From: an uncultured Bacteroidales bacterium
Lineage (GTDB): Bacteria > Bacteroidota > Bacteroidia > Bacteroidales > Bacteroidaceae
DNA: 64,000 bases
NCBI GenBank assembly: GCA_902799355.1
Contig: CADCAG010000005.1
Coordinates: 1-64,000, forward strand
Direction: 5' to 3'
Part shown: positions 44,001-52,767 of the stretch, piece by piece
Layout: the number at the start of each line of letters is the position of its first letter
Numbering within the stretch: position 1 is the stretch's first letter
Notes under the pieces: model-generated
The model's database searches: none
What the model saw: the letters and a program-made list of their open reading frames with translations, nothing else
Told to the model about the DNA's origin: nothing
Translations under genes and position numbers: made by a program

Positions 44001-46381
44001 TGTTCGCACTGTTGACTGCCCAGATTCAGACATCTAATGCTGCTTTGGAGAAATTGAACTATGCCAACGTTCCTGGAGCAGCTGATCTGAGAACACTCAT
44101 TGAAGCGGCTCAGGCCATAACGATTGAGAGTGATGTCGAGACCATCAAGAACAGCTTTACCCAGCTGAGGAGTCTGACCTTGTCTGTGGTCAACATGGAT
44201 ACGCAGTACAAGGCTCTGGAAGACCTGATGGTACGTATAGAGACTGTCATTCAGAACAATCCTGATGCAGACGCCACCCTCGCAGCAGAAGCTATCAACA
44301 AGATGATTGAAGTTCGTGCTGCACTGAACAGTGGTGCGTATAACCAGGAGGAACTCTGGAGAATGACAAGCATCATGAACGATTACTACTATGCTTTGTC
44401 AAAGGTTTATCTGACTATCAACGTCACAACGCCAGGCACGCTCAGAGCACTGATTAACGAGAAGGGCTTCGATGCGTCAAGCATTGTAGGACTGACCGTT
44501 AGCGGAACACTGGACTATGATGATATCAACTTCATCCAGAATATGTATGAGTTAGAGATGCTCAACATAAAGGAAACCAATATCACTGAGATTTGGGGCT
44601 GGATGTTCAATGGTCGCAACCTGAACAAAGTCGTACTGCCCAAGAACCTGCAGAAACTTGGCGAATATGCTTTCGCATGGAATTCTAATCTGACGGAAGT
44701 AGAGCTGCCTGGAGCACTGCAAGAAATCAGTTACTATGTATTCGAAGGCTGCGAGAATCTGAAGAATATTACCTATAATACTATTATGCCGGTATCACTG
44801 TATGACTATCTCATGAGTGAATACTACTCACAGAATTGTACATTGTATGTTCCTGCAGTAGCCGTAAGCTTCTTCCAGTCGAACTACTACTGGAGCAAGT
44901 TCCGCATTGTCGGTACGGACATGATGCCTGAGGATATCTTCATTGCACGCAACATTACACTGGATTGGCCAGAGGGCCTTGGCACAAGCGTTAAGCCTAA
45001 TGTAACAATTGGATACTCAGAGTACAATGGTACTATCGGTAGTCTGACGCTGAATGGCAACAGCACTGTTTCGATGAGCAACTTCAACATGCTCTGGAGC
45101 CCACGCCGCAGCAGCTGGTCGGTTACATACAATGACCAGACAGGCACTTATGAGTGGTACCGTTATCAGTATAGTTCACTGGTAGCTAATGCTCCGATGC
45201 GCGCAGACAATGTTTCTGTATCACTGGAGACCAATACCTATCGTTGGGACTTCCTGACCTTCCCATTCGATGTCAAGGTTAGCGACATTATCAATCAGCA
45301 GCAGACCAATGCTCCGCTGGTAATCCGCCGCTACGACGGTAAGAACCGTGCCGACGGTAAGATGGGTGAGACATGGGTTGACATGACTCCCGACATGACA
45401 CTGGAGGCTGGCAAGGGCTATATCTGGCAGAGCGCAGAGGGCGACCAGGGAAATAGTGAAAACAACTTCACTGTTACTGCATTGGACAATGCAAAGAAGA
45501 ACAACCTCTTCACTACTGGCGACGTGACAGTAGAGCTCGACGAGTTCATCAGCGAGTTCAGCCAGAACCGCAGCTGGAACCTCATCGGTAACCCATATCC
45601 TGCATTCTATGACATCCGTGGCATGCAAACCACTGCGCCTATCACTATCTGGAATGGATATAACAATGTTTATCAGGCATACGTACCTGGTGAGGATGAC
45701 TACATTCTGAACCCAGGACAGGCATTCTTCATCCAGCGTCCACTTGATCAGGAGACACTCACCTTCATCAAGGAGGGTCGTCAGGCCGATTTGGGCATCA
45801 GGAATTGGGACACCAACTCAACACGTGCTGCTGAAAACAAGGAGCACTACGTCTTCAACCTGATTCTCAGCGGTAGTGAGGATGTTCAGGGTGACCGCAC
45901 ACGTATTGTCTTTGACGCTACTGCTAAGGCTGACTATGAGGCTGGTCGTGATGCTTCGAAGTTCATGAGTCCTGAGGCTACTGCAGCACAGATATTCACT
46001 ACCAATGGTGATGTACGTTACGCTATCAACGAGCGTCCTGCTATGGATGGCATCGTAGAGCTGGGGCTGAGCATCGGCACAGCAGGTAGCTACACAATAG
46101 CTCTGAATACCAAGGTGGAGAACGAGGTTTACCTCATCGACCGTCTCACAGGTATGGAGACAAGCATTGATGGTGGTAGCACCTATACCTTCCAGGCTAC
46201 CAAGGGTATCATCGAGGGTCGCTTCGCAGTACGCTTCGGCAATGGTGAGGTAACAGGTATCAAGGCTATTGCCACCGACGGCAAGAATAGTGATAACTGG
46301 TACAACCTGAAGGGTCAGCGTGTTAACGCTCCGACGAAGGGTCTCTACATCCAGAACGGCAAGAAGACCGTTGTGAAGTAA
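41024..46381 (+). CDS. Giant secreted multi-module surface protein, with jelly-roll modules, LRR and T9SS-like tail
   Basis: The 1785-residue protein has a signal peptide (MKRLLTLFAFLALFLGANAQ). Residues up to 205 form a first carbohydrate-binding-like jelly roll. A related module recurs about every 280 residues, recognisable by WDNxFxI near 292, 570 and 856 and by YLHWxALGDI/YLYWQALGDI about 45 residues later, each ending in DYxIxDVxW-type strands. Between modules lie domains like those of starch-binding proteins (NHSWDINYGENGEPDGWNV). A helical part follows at about 1005-1140, then BspA-type leucine-rich repeats at about 1160-1300 (LEMLNIKETNITEI, LTEVELPGALQEI), a beta-rich part, and a short tail WYNLKGQRVNAPTKGLYIQN plus GKK that fits a T9SS sorting end. 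It should be surface-bound and may bind glycan or host proteins. It is the first gene of a four-gene operon. Confidence 0.85.
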   Translation: MKRLLTLFAFLALFLGANAQGGKWEKVYSIDYSTNRGFPFYVMGYVPEWVGGVMTDYGSAYRYATQENLDTYDFNDSGWRDGEYSVGTTTTESGIEYQKVTGAGPYWHQYFIADGIPTKLDGKYKVVAKVKATNAVSINVNMLWSWSEAAASASVAIPGEADFQEVVWEYSGINGQSCNLVAQPGTCTETIEWQSLEVYEWQRESQKPIEWLENLNNGDASRTWEDLGLADVKYDDMDNFFKVCAWAKEKGRNLDGNDAWQPFPADIEIVDGDSVFVVHGQAATTEGDPSSWDNEFWIQSPRAWKTGSQLKIHFRYRASQSVKTGTQFHRAPANYLYWQALGDIDFKEEWQEFDKIVNINESTNGATAIEFTLNTNVKDAVDFYFDDLSWQSMKLDEGYFLAGINTSITDSYDDLSNAIEFMNEDWALVATIGEKGNPDSYVDQLMISTVRGDDQAFKGATLMPQGKIYNDADDWLFYVASANAKINVPNIGVWKVYLDTEYTSMAFEMLEGVDRPSFDIITNPTEIIVNALEREDLMDTYSDSGITVREEMDDPAGVEVGGEGHEGQPWDNQFSIKANRALKKGEITKLVFKYRSSIDANTTTQCHGETPGAYLHWAAIGDVNFTTDWQLFEKEFIVPDAADGMWNIVFNMAEIKDACDYYIKDVQWYLYDGYLDGGQTYENLINAGGTANFYVKLGAGNSPVQYGGDDTNIVWTIAGSSENIFGTAWDPTNTSNDMRQIEPGVFLLEKQNVRLEAGEVIEYKVVGNHSWDINYGENGEPDGWNVTFSVGQTDFYDLYFYFYRNSGNILSCTYQYASSGIEPNPTEVIVYAMERDDLSDNDTDGIREEEGGTGEVWDNQFWIVANRNLAAGETTVLEFDYMSSDYASTRTEFHEGPSEYLHWDALGEIYFTPYWQHYRTVFTVPSEADNMKSIAFDMAVVKEARDYHIRNVVWRVSNSQESLINQEGSENFYVRIGANTEPYMYNGDSQENLFALLTAQIQTSNAALEKLNYANVPGAADLRTLIEAAQAITIESDVETIKNSFTQLRSLTLSVVNMDTQYKALEDLMVRIETVIQNNPDADATLAAEAINKMIEVRAALNSGAYNQEELWRMTSIMNDYYYALSKVYLTINVTTPGTLRALINEKGFDASSIVGLTVSGTLDYDDINFIQNMYELEMLNIKETNITEIWGWMFNGRNLNKVVLPKNLQKLGEYAFAWNSNLTEVELPGALQEISYYVFEGCENLKNITYNTIMPVSLYDYLMSEYYSQNCTLYVPAVAVSFFQSNYYWSKFRIVGTDMMPEDIFIARNITLDWPEGLGTSVKPNVTIGYSEYNGTIGSLTLNGNSTVSMSNFNMLWSPRRSSWSVTYNDQTGTYEWYRYQYSSLVANAPMRADNVSVSLETNTYRWDFLTFPFDVKVSDIINQQQTNAPLVIRRYDGKNRADGKMGETWVDMTPDMTLEAGKGYIWQSAEGDQGNSENNFTVTALDNAKKNNLFTTGDVTVELDEFISEFSQNRSWNLIGNPYPAFYDIRGMQTTAPITIWNGYNNVYQAYVPGEDDYILNPGQAFFIQRPLDQETLTFIKEGRQADLGIRNWDTNSTRAAENKEHYVFNLILSGSEDVQGDRTRIVFDATAKADYEAGRDASKFMSPEATAAQIFTTNGDVRYAINERPAMDGIVELGLSIGTAGSYTIALNTKVENEVYLIDRLTGMETSIDGGSTYTFQATKGIIEGRFAVRFGNGEVTGIKAIATDGKNSDNWYNLKGQRVNAPTKGLYIQNGKKTVVK

Positions 46382-46420
46382 GTAGTAATTAATAGTGAAT
46401 AACGTCAAAATACAGAAGTT

Positions 46421-49400
46421 ATGAACAGACTATTAAGCCTATTCGCCATCTGTCTCTTCCATCTTGGGCTTTTTGCCCAGGATGGCAAAGAGGCGGAGTT
46501 CTACACGTCAGGATACTACGTGCAGGGCGGCGAGACACATATAGCTGGAGAAACGAAGGACATCATAGGCTACATGCTTGACGAAAGTGGTGAACTGACA
46601 CAACAAACTGTGGCCACACTGACGTTTGGTGTCGAAGGTGGTAGCGACTTTACAGAAGCCACCTGGGACTATTCCATTAACGATTTCAGTGCCTACCTTC
46701 GTGGCAATGGTGAAAATGGTAGCAGTGAGGGCGGTACCGTATACGCCATCCAGGCTAATACCAATGGTTATGTAACTGTAGGTGTTGTACTCAACGCCAA
46801 CAAGCCATTCTATATCTTAGAAGATGGTCAGGCACTTGCTGACTTCAACGGTCTGACCGTAGCACAGCAATACCGTGGCACGTATACCTTCCCTGTCAAG
46901 ACAGGTAGCACCTATAAGATTTATGCTGAAGGTTCGAAGCTGGGATTCTATGGTTTCACCCTCCTCTACTCGACAGATGCATCGTATGTCTTCGAAGCTC
47001 ATAACATGACCGTCAGCACGAATGTAAAGAGAAATGTCTATACGAGCTATTCAGGCACCTCTTTGCAGGTAACGGGTAATAAGATATGGCTTTATGCCTA
47101 TAGCTACTCCGGCTATCGTTTCAAGCACTGGCTGGCAAACGGTGGTATTGTTTCAACAGAACAGGAGTTCTACTACACTATGCCCGCTCATGATGTGGAT
47201 ATTGTTGCTGTCTTTGAGTTTAATCCCTCTAACCCTGGAGATCCTGCTTCAGCAGAGAATAGCTATAAGCTGACCTTGCAGAGTCAACCTGCTAATGCCG
47301 GCCATTTCAACTTGCCGAAGATTAGCAAGATTGGCGCAGGTACCACCACGACGGTTTATGCATACAGCAATCGTGATGGCTTTGTATTCCAAGAGTGGCA
47401 GATTGATGGCAACAGGATTTCTACACAGCCTGAGCTGGAATTCACCATGCCAGAGAAGAACATCACATTGACGGCAGTCTATAAGTTCAATCCCACCAAC
47501 CCAGGTAACCCAGGTACTAACCGCTTTGATGCAGAGTCTGGTGAACTCGTCCTCGACGACTTCACTCCAGGCAATGCATATAATGCCGCATGGAATGCCG
47601 TTGGTGGCAACATGGACAAGGTCAAGAGTATCACCATCATCGGTGAGGTAAGCACATGGGATGCTGCCGACGTTGCCAACAACTGCGCTAATTGCACGGT
47701 ACTCGACGTGAGTCGCACGACAGGCATGTACTACATCAATAGTTATGCATTCTCCAACAATACGAAACTGACGACCATCAGTTTGCCGGCAACAGTCATG
47801 TATATATACTACTATGCATTTGCTGGTTGTACTTCGTTGACTACACTGAACATTCATGCGGTTACTCCGCCAACGCTTGATTCGTATGTCTTTGGCTATG
47901 GCGAGCAGAACGTAGCAGGTAATGTCACCGTGTTTGTTCCGGCTTCGTCATTGTCACTCTATCAGCAGTCTGATGCATGGCAGGTTGTCCAAGCTATATT
48001 GCCATTCACCTCAGAAGTTTGCGATCTGGAGGTGAACTTCCCGCAAGGAACCGACATCGCTGCCTATAAGGATATGTATCTGGAGGCTTACAACACGATG
48101 AGTGGTCAGCGCCTACGCTATGTCATCACCAATCAGACGGTATATACCTTCAGTAACATCATCAAGAACACGAAGTGGACGGTATGTCTGAAGAACACCA
48201 ATGGCGATGTGCTGGGAGAAATCCGCGACATCGAGGTGAAGGATAAGAATGTGAGTGTGACATTTGAGAGCCTGAAGGCCCTGTTAGACGTATCACTAGC
48301 TGTTACCACTCCTGGTGGTACCGACGTCACCCCAGAAGTGACCATTACATGGGCAGATAAGAATGGCAACTTCCTGACACAGGGAGCTACCATTAAGAAT
48401 CTGTTGGAAGGCAATGTCGTGAAATACACTGTCGCACTTCCAGAGAATCTGGCTATGCAGTATAAGCTGCCGGAAGCCGGTGAACACACCGTTTCTGCTG
48501 CTACCTCAGGTAACCTGACAGTGGTACTGGAACCGCTTCCACAGCTGACCATTGCCGGTACTGTCACAGACTACAACAATGACAATGCTCCTCTGCAGGA
48601 TGCTGTCATTGCAGTCTCACAGACCATCAACGGACAGTACTCCAAGACCTTCGTCACCAAGACAGACGCAGAGGGTAAGTGGTCACTGACGGTGTTCAAC
48701 GCACCTACAGAGATTACCGCCTCTAAGGTGGGTTACATTGAGCAGACTCAGGAACTGGAGGTACTCAGTGAAACCATTGATCCATTTGCTTTGAAGGACA
48801 TCAATGGTACCACCATCAACCTCTCATTGCGCTATAAGCCTATTGAGGGTGAGGAGACTGACTACGCTGATGAGGCTAACGTAGCCTATACCATCGTTAA
48901 CGAGACCACGGGAGAGGCACTGACAGACATGAGTGTCCAATACCCGAAGATCGTTATGATGGAGAAGTACCCAGAGGGCACCAAGTTCGCCATCACGGCA
49001 TCCAGCAAGAACCAGAAGTTCTTACCAGTGAAGGTTACTGCTGAGGTGAACGACAAGGATGCTGCCAATGCAACCTTCGTCATCAAGCAACTGGGTGGCA
49101 TCAAGGCTTCCTACAATGAGAGCGACAACACTGCTTGCGTAGGAATCCTCTACGATGAAAACGGACAGCTGGTAAAGCGTTACGACTATGTAGACAGCCA
49201 TCTGGTCATCAATGAGGTTCCTGATGGTACTTATACATTGGTAACCATGGGCAGCAGCCTGTTCTTCAACAGCGTAGGTTTGTTGTCACAGCTTGCTGAG
49301 AGCGGCCTGCGCAATGGTGTAGACTATGTACGCCAGACCGCCACCGTAACCAGTGGAGCTTACCAGACCATCTTCTTCGCACGCGTACCTTTCTTTGATG

Positions 49401-52400
49401 AGACGAAGCTGTACTACACTGCTAGCAGCACTTCATTCACAGCCAACAAGAGTCAGGTAACTGCAGGTCAATACCTCACATTGCGTGGACAGGTTGACTT
49501 CAAGGATGCCTATGCTGGACAGGTCAGCAATGTCAACCTGATTGTCGACATGACTCCTGACTGTGAGTTCGTTGCCAACTCTGTCATGCTCGGCAAGAAC
49601 CTCACCGGTTATACGCTCAATGGCAACCAGCTCATCGTGCCCCTCGGCAATTCGACAGAGCAGGTGCGCTTCTGTGTCATCCCGACGAATGAAGGAATGT
49701 ATGAGCCCAGTGCCAGCGTCAGCTTTACCTACAACGGTAAGAATGTGCTGCAGCCTATCGGTTCTGCACAGACCACCGTCAAGGGTGTCACTATTACTGT
49801 ACCCGTCACCACTGCTAATCCACAGTTTACCGCCTCCGGTACTGCTACTGCCAAGTCTGATGTCTATGTCTATGCAGACAACATGCTGGTTGGTAAGACG
49901 GTTGCAAAGGCTAACGGTAAGTGGAGTGCCCAGTGTGAGTTGGGTGAAGTAGCTGATCAGAGCGAGCATCCTGTCTTTGCACGCATCGCTACTCCTCAGA
50001 ATGCAGGAATACTCACTGATACCAAGATGGTGACATTCGACAAGAATGCCATTCTGGCTCAGAAGGTAGGCATGTCGTTCTTCAACGGATGGATGCATCA
50101 GACGCAGAATGTAGAGTGGAACATGATAGAGAAGAAGGTGAACCAGTCGTCATACATGTTCTATAACACGACAGACTTTACATTCACCATCTCCTTTACC
50201 TTCAACAATCCTGAGACTGTGAAGGACGTACAGCTGATTGTCTACAAGAATGACAACACGTACGACATTCTGAATGCCTCTTTCAACAGTAAGAAGAATA
50301 TCTGGGTGGCCAGCCACAGTTACACGTCATGGGCACTGCCTACGACAGTAAAGGTGAAGTATGTCATCAATGGTGTTCAGATGACGATGAGCGAAGACAG
50401 CGATGATGAGGGCAATGAGCATACCAACCCCATCCTCGACCCGTCAGGATTCGTCTATGAGGCTGTCTCTTCAAACCGTCTACAGGGCGTTACCGTCAGC
50501 ATCTACTATAAGGAAGAGGTAGAGGACGAGTATGGTGATACACACGAGAACGTGGTACTGTGGAATGCTGAGGATTATGCCCAGCAGAACCCGCTGTTCA
50601 CGGATGAGAATGGTATGTACCAGTGGGATGTGCCCAACGGATTGTGGCAGGTGCGCCTTGAGAAGGAAGGCTACCTGAAGACCAATTCTGAGTGGCTGCC
50701 CGTTCCTCCTCCACAGCTGGATGTCAATCTGCCTATGACACAGATGAAGCAGCCTACCATCATCAATGCAAAGGCCTTTGCAACTGGTGTAGCATTTGAG
50801 TTCGATAAATATATGACTCCTGCCACCTTGACTGCTGAGAACATCATCGTTACCAAGAATGGTACGCCCATAGATGGTACGATTAAGTTGCAGAACGAGG
50901 AGGCCGCTTACGAGGGTGCTGCAGAGCGCTATGCTTCTAAGGTGCTCTTTGAGGTGGGCAAGGATGATGAGCTGACTCCTAGCGACGAGATACGTCTCAC
51001 CGTCAACAAGGCTGTCGAGAGCTATGCAGGTGTCCAGATGCAGGACAACTACACACAGACCTTCGTCGTTGAGCCTATCGTACGCAGCATTCGCGTCGAC
51101 GCCGACCTTGACCTCGTTAACATCGGCTACGGCGAGACTCGTACACTGACGATTGCCGCTCTGCCTACTGAAGCAGCAAAGGGTAAGACTATCAATGTGG
51201 AGTCGCTGTCAACACTCGTGGCAACAGTAAATGCTGAGCAGCTGCAACTCGACGAGAATGGACAGGCAGAGCTGGTTGTCAGCGGTGAACTGCCCGGTTC
51301 TACCGTCATCGGCTTCACCATGGCAGACTCTGACGTAGAAGGTCAGCTGGCCGTCAACGTCAAGGATGCTAAGGATCTGAAGACCATTGAGCCGAGAGCC
51401 TCTCGCGTATCTGGTTCTAAGTTGTATCGCGGTGCCAAGATCCTGTTGACCAGCGAGACGGAGAATGCCGTCATCAAGTACACGCTGGATGGTAGCAGCC
51501 CCGCAGGCGATGGTGACAACGTTCTGACCTACAATGCTAATGAGCCTATCGTTATCACTGAGGACAACGTAACCATCAAGGCTATCGCCCTAGGTAAGGA
51601 TCTGGAGCCCAGCCAGGAGGTTTCATTCTCTTATGAGCTGAAGAAGTCGACTATCAATTACCAGATGGCTACAGGCTGGACATGGATTTCTCACAACATG
51701 GAGTCTGCTGTCGCTACTGCCGACCTGGCATCGAACGTGGTACGTGTTGTTAGCCAGACCAGTGAGGTCGTTAACGATCCGCAGTATGGACTGGTAGGTT
51801 CACTGACCGAATTGCAGCCTGCCGTAGGCTACAAGGTACAGGTTAGCCAGCCTACAGAGAAGACCATGCAGGGCTTCGAGATGAATGCCAACGAGAATAC
51901 CGTAAGGGTAGAGTCTGGCTGGAACTGGATTGGTTATCCTCTCAATATTCAGATGACTATCGGTGAGGCACTGGCTTACTTCGATGCCACAGCAGGTGAC
52001 ATGATTGTCGGTCAGGATGGTACCGCCACCTACGACGGCACACAGTGGCAGGGTACGCTGGAAGGCATGAAGCCTGGCCAGGGATACCTGTTCAAGACTG
52101 CTACCACCACCGATATCCAGTTCAATACGAATACTGCATCGGATGCTGTCAACCAGATTGGTCAGCACAACTGGCTCATTGGCAGCCCATGGACATTCGA
52201 CAAGCATGCTTACCCGAATGTCATGCCTGTTACCGCTGAGTTCTATGTAGACGGTACTAAGACTACTGACGACGAATACGTCATCGCAGCCTTTGTCGGT
52301 AGCGAGTGTCGTGGTGTCGGTCAGTGGAAGGAAGGCCGTGTACTCATGAACGTATTTGGCGACGGAAGCGAGGATGTGACCTTCATGGCATACGACAAGA

Positions 52401-52753
52401 CCAGCGAGCAGTACTATACGGTTACTGAGCACGTGACCTTCGTGGCTGACAATAGCGGTAGCTGGTTCGCACCGATGAAGCTCACGCTGGGCAACGAAGC
52501 TACTGGTATGAAGCAGCTCAACAGCGACCTGTTACTGAAGGTGGCTGGCAACTACATCACAGTCAATGCTGGCGGTAAATATATCAACCGTCTGACAGTG
52601 ACCAATATGGGTGGTGTTGCCGTGCTGACCGTCAATGACCTGGGCACTGGAGCTACGATTACTACCGGTTCTCTGGCCGAGGGTATGTATATTGTTACCA
52701 TTCAGGCTGAGGGTAAGACCTACTACGAGAAAATACTGAAGGCTAACAAGTAA
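46421..52753 (+). CDS. Giant secreted protein with InlB-like, LRR and chitobiase-C-like modules
   Basis: The 2110-residue protein starts with a signal peptide (MNRLLSLFAICLFHLGLFAQ). Two divergent InlB-type repeats lie at about 195-270 and 280-352 (SGYRFKHWLANGGIV, DGFVFQEWQIDG). A BspA-type leucine-rich block follows at about 407-527 (INSYAFSNNTKLTTISLPAT), then a carboxypeptidase-regulatory-like module at about 707-793, a long beta-rich middle, and a chitobiase-C-like module at about 1660-1740 (YTLDGSSPAGDGDN). A module with VIAAFVGSECRGVG lies near 1953, which recurs at the N-terminus of the next gene product. The end (GMYIVTIQAEGKTYYEKIL) resembles a T9SS type A tail. The many folds suggest a long stalk or adhesin. 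It lies 39 bp after the first gene of the operon. Confidence 0.85.
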   Translation: MNRLLSLFAICLFHLGLFAQDGKEAEFYTSGYYVQGGETHIAGETKDIIGYMLDESGELTQQTVATLTFGVEGGSDFTEATWDYSINDFSAYLRGNGENGSSEGGTVYAIQANTNGYVTVGVVLNANKPFYILEDGQALADFNGLTVAQQYRGTYTFPVKTGSTYKIYAEGSKLGFYGFTLLYSTDASYVFEAHNMTVSTNVKRNVYTSYSGTSLQVTGNKIWLYAYSYSGYRFKHWLANGGIVSTEQEFYYTMPAHDVDIVAVFEFNPSNPGDPASAENSYKLTLQSQPANAGHFNLPKISKIGAGTTTTVYAYSNRDGFVFQEWQIDGNRISTQPELEFTMPEKNITLTAVYKFNPTNPGNPGTNRFDAESGELVLDDFTPGNAYNAAWNAVGGNMDKVKSITIIGEVSTWDAADVANNCANCTVLDVSRTTGMYYINSYAFSNNTKLTTISLPATVMYIYYYAFAGCTSLTTLNIHAVTPPTLDSYVFGYGEQNVAGNVTVFVPASSLSLYQQSDAWQVVQAILPFTSEVCDLEVNFPQGTDIAAYKDMYLEAYNTMSGQRLRYVITNQTVYTFSNIIKNTKWTVCLKNTNGDVLGEIRDIEVKDKNVSVTFESLKALLDVSLAVTTPGGTDVTPEVTITWADKNGNFLTQGATIKNLLEGNVVKYTVALPENLAMQYKLPEAGEHTVSAATSGNLTVVLEPLPQLTIAGTVTDYNNDNAPLQDAVIAVSQTINGQYSKTFVTKTDAEGKWSLTVFNAPTEITASKVGYIEQTQELEVLSETIDPFALKDINGTTINLSLRYKPIEGEETDYADEANVAYTIVNETTGEALTDMSVQYPKIVMMEKYPEGTKFAITASSKNQKFLPVKVTAEVNDKDAANATFVIKQLGGIKASYNESDNTACVGILYDENGQLVKRYDYVDSHLVINEVPDGTYTLVTMGSSLFFNSVGLLSQLAESGLRNGVDYVRQTATVTSGAYQTIFFARVPFFDETKLYYTASSTSFTANKSQVTAGQYLTLRGQVDFKDAYAGQVSNVNLIVDMTPDCEFVANSVMLGKNLTGYTLNGNQLIVPLGNSTEQVRFCVIPTNEGMYEPSASVSFTYNGKNVLQPIGSAQTTVKGVTITVPVTTANPQFTASGTATAKSDVYVYADNMLVGKTVAKANGKWSAQCELGEVADQSEHPVFARIATPQNAGILTDTKMVTFDKNAILAQKVGMSFFNGWMHQTQNVEWNMIEKKVNQSSYMFYNTTDFTFTISFTFNNPETVKDVQLIVYKNDNTYDILNASFNSKKNIWVASHSYTSWALPTTVKVKYVINGVQMTMSEDSDDEGNEHTNPILDPSGFVYEAVSSNRLQGVTVSIYYKEEVEDEYGDTHENVVLWNAEDYAQQNPLFTDENGMYQWDVPNGLWQVRLEKEGYLKTNSEWLPVPPPQLDVNLPMTQMKQPTIINAKAFATGVAFEFDKYMTPATLTAENIIVTKNGTPIDGTIKLQNEEAAYEGAAERYASKVLFEVGKDDELTPSDEIRLTVNKAVESYAGVQMQDNYTQTFVVEPIVRSIRVDADLDLVNIGYGETRTLTIAALPTEAAKGKTINVESLSTLVATVNAEQLQLDENGQAELVVSGELPGSTVIGFTMADSDVEGQLAVNVKDAKDLKTIEPRASRVSGSKLYRGAKILLTSETENAVIKYTLDGSSPAGDGDNVLTYNANEPIVITEDNVTIKAIALGKDLEPSQEVSFSYELKKSTINYQMATGWTWISHNMESAVATADLASNVVRVVSQTSEVVNDPQYGLVGSLTELQPAVGYKVQVSQPTEKTMQGFEMNANENTVRVESGWNWIGYPLNIQMTIGEALAYFDATAGDMIVGQDGTATYDGTQWQGTLEGMKPGQGYLFKTATTTDIQFNTNTASDAVNQIGQHNWLIGSPWTFDKHAYPNVMPVTAEFYVDGTKTTDDEYVIAAFVGSECRGVGQWKEGRVLMNVFGDGSEDVTFMAYDKTSEQYYTVTEHVTFVADNSGSWFAPMKLTLGNEATGMKQLNSDLLLKVAGNYITVNAGGKYINRLTVTNMGGVAVLTVNDLGTGATITTGSLAEGMYIVTIQAEGKTYYEKILKANK

Positions 52754-52767
52754 ACTGTAGAAATACT

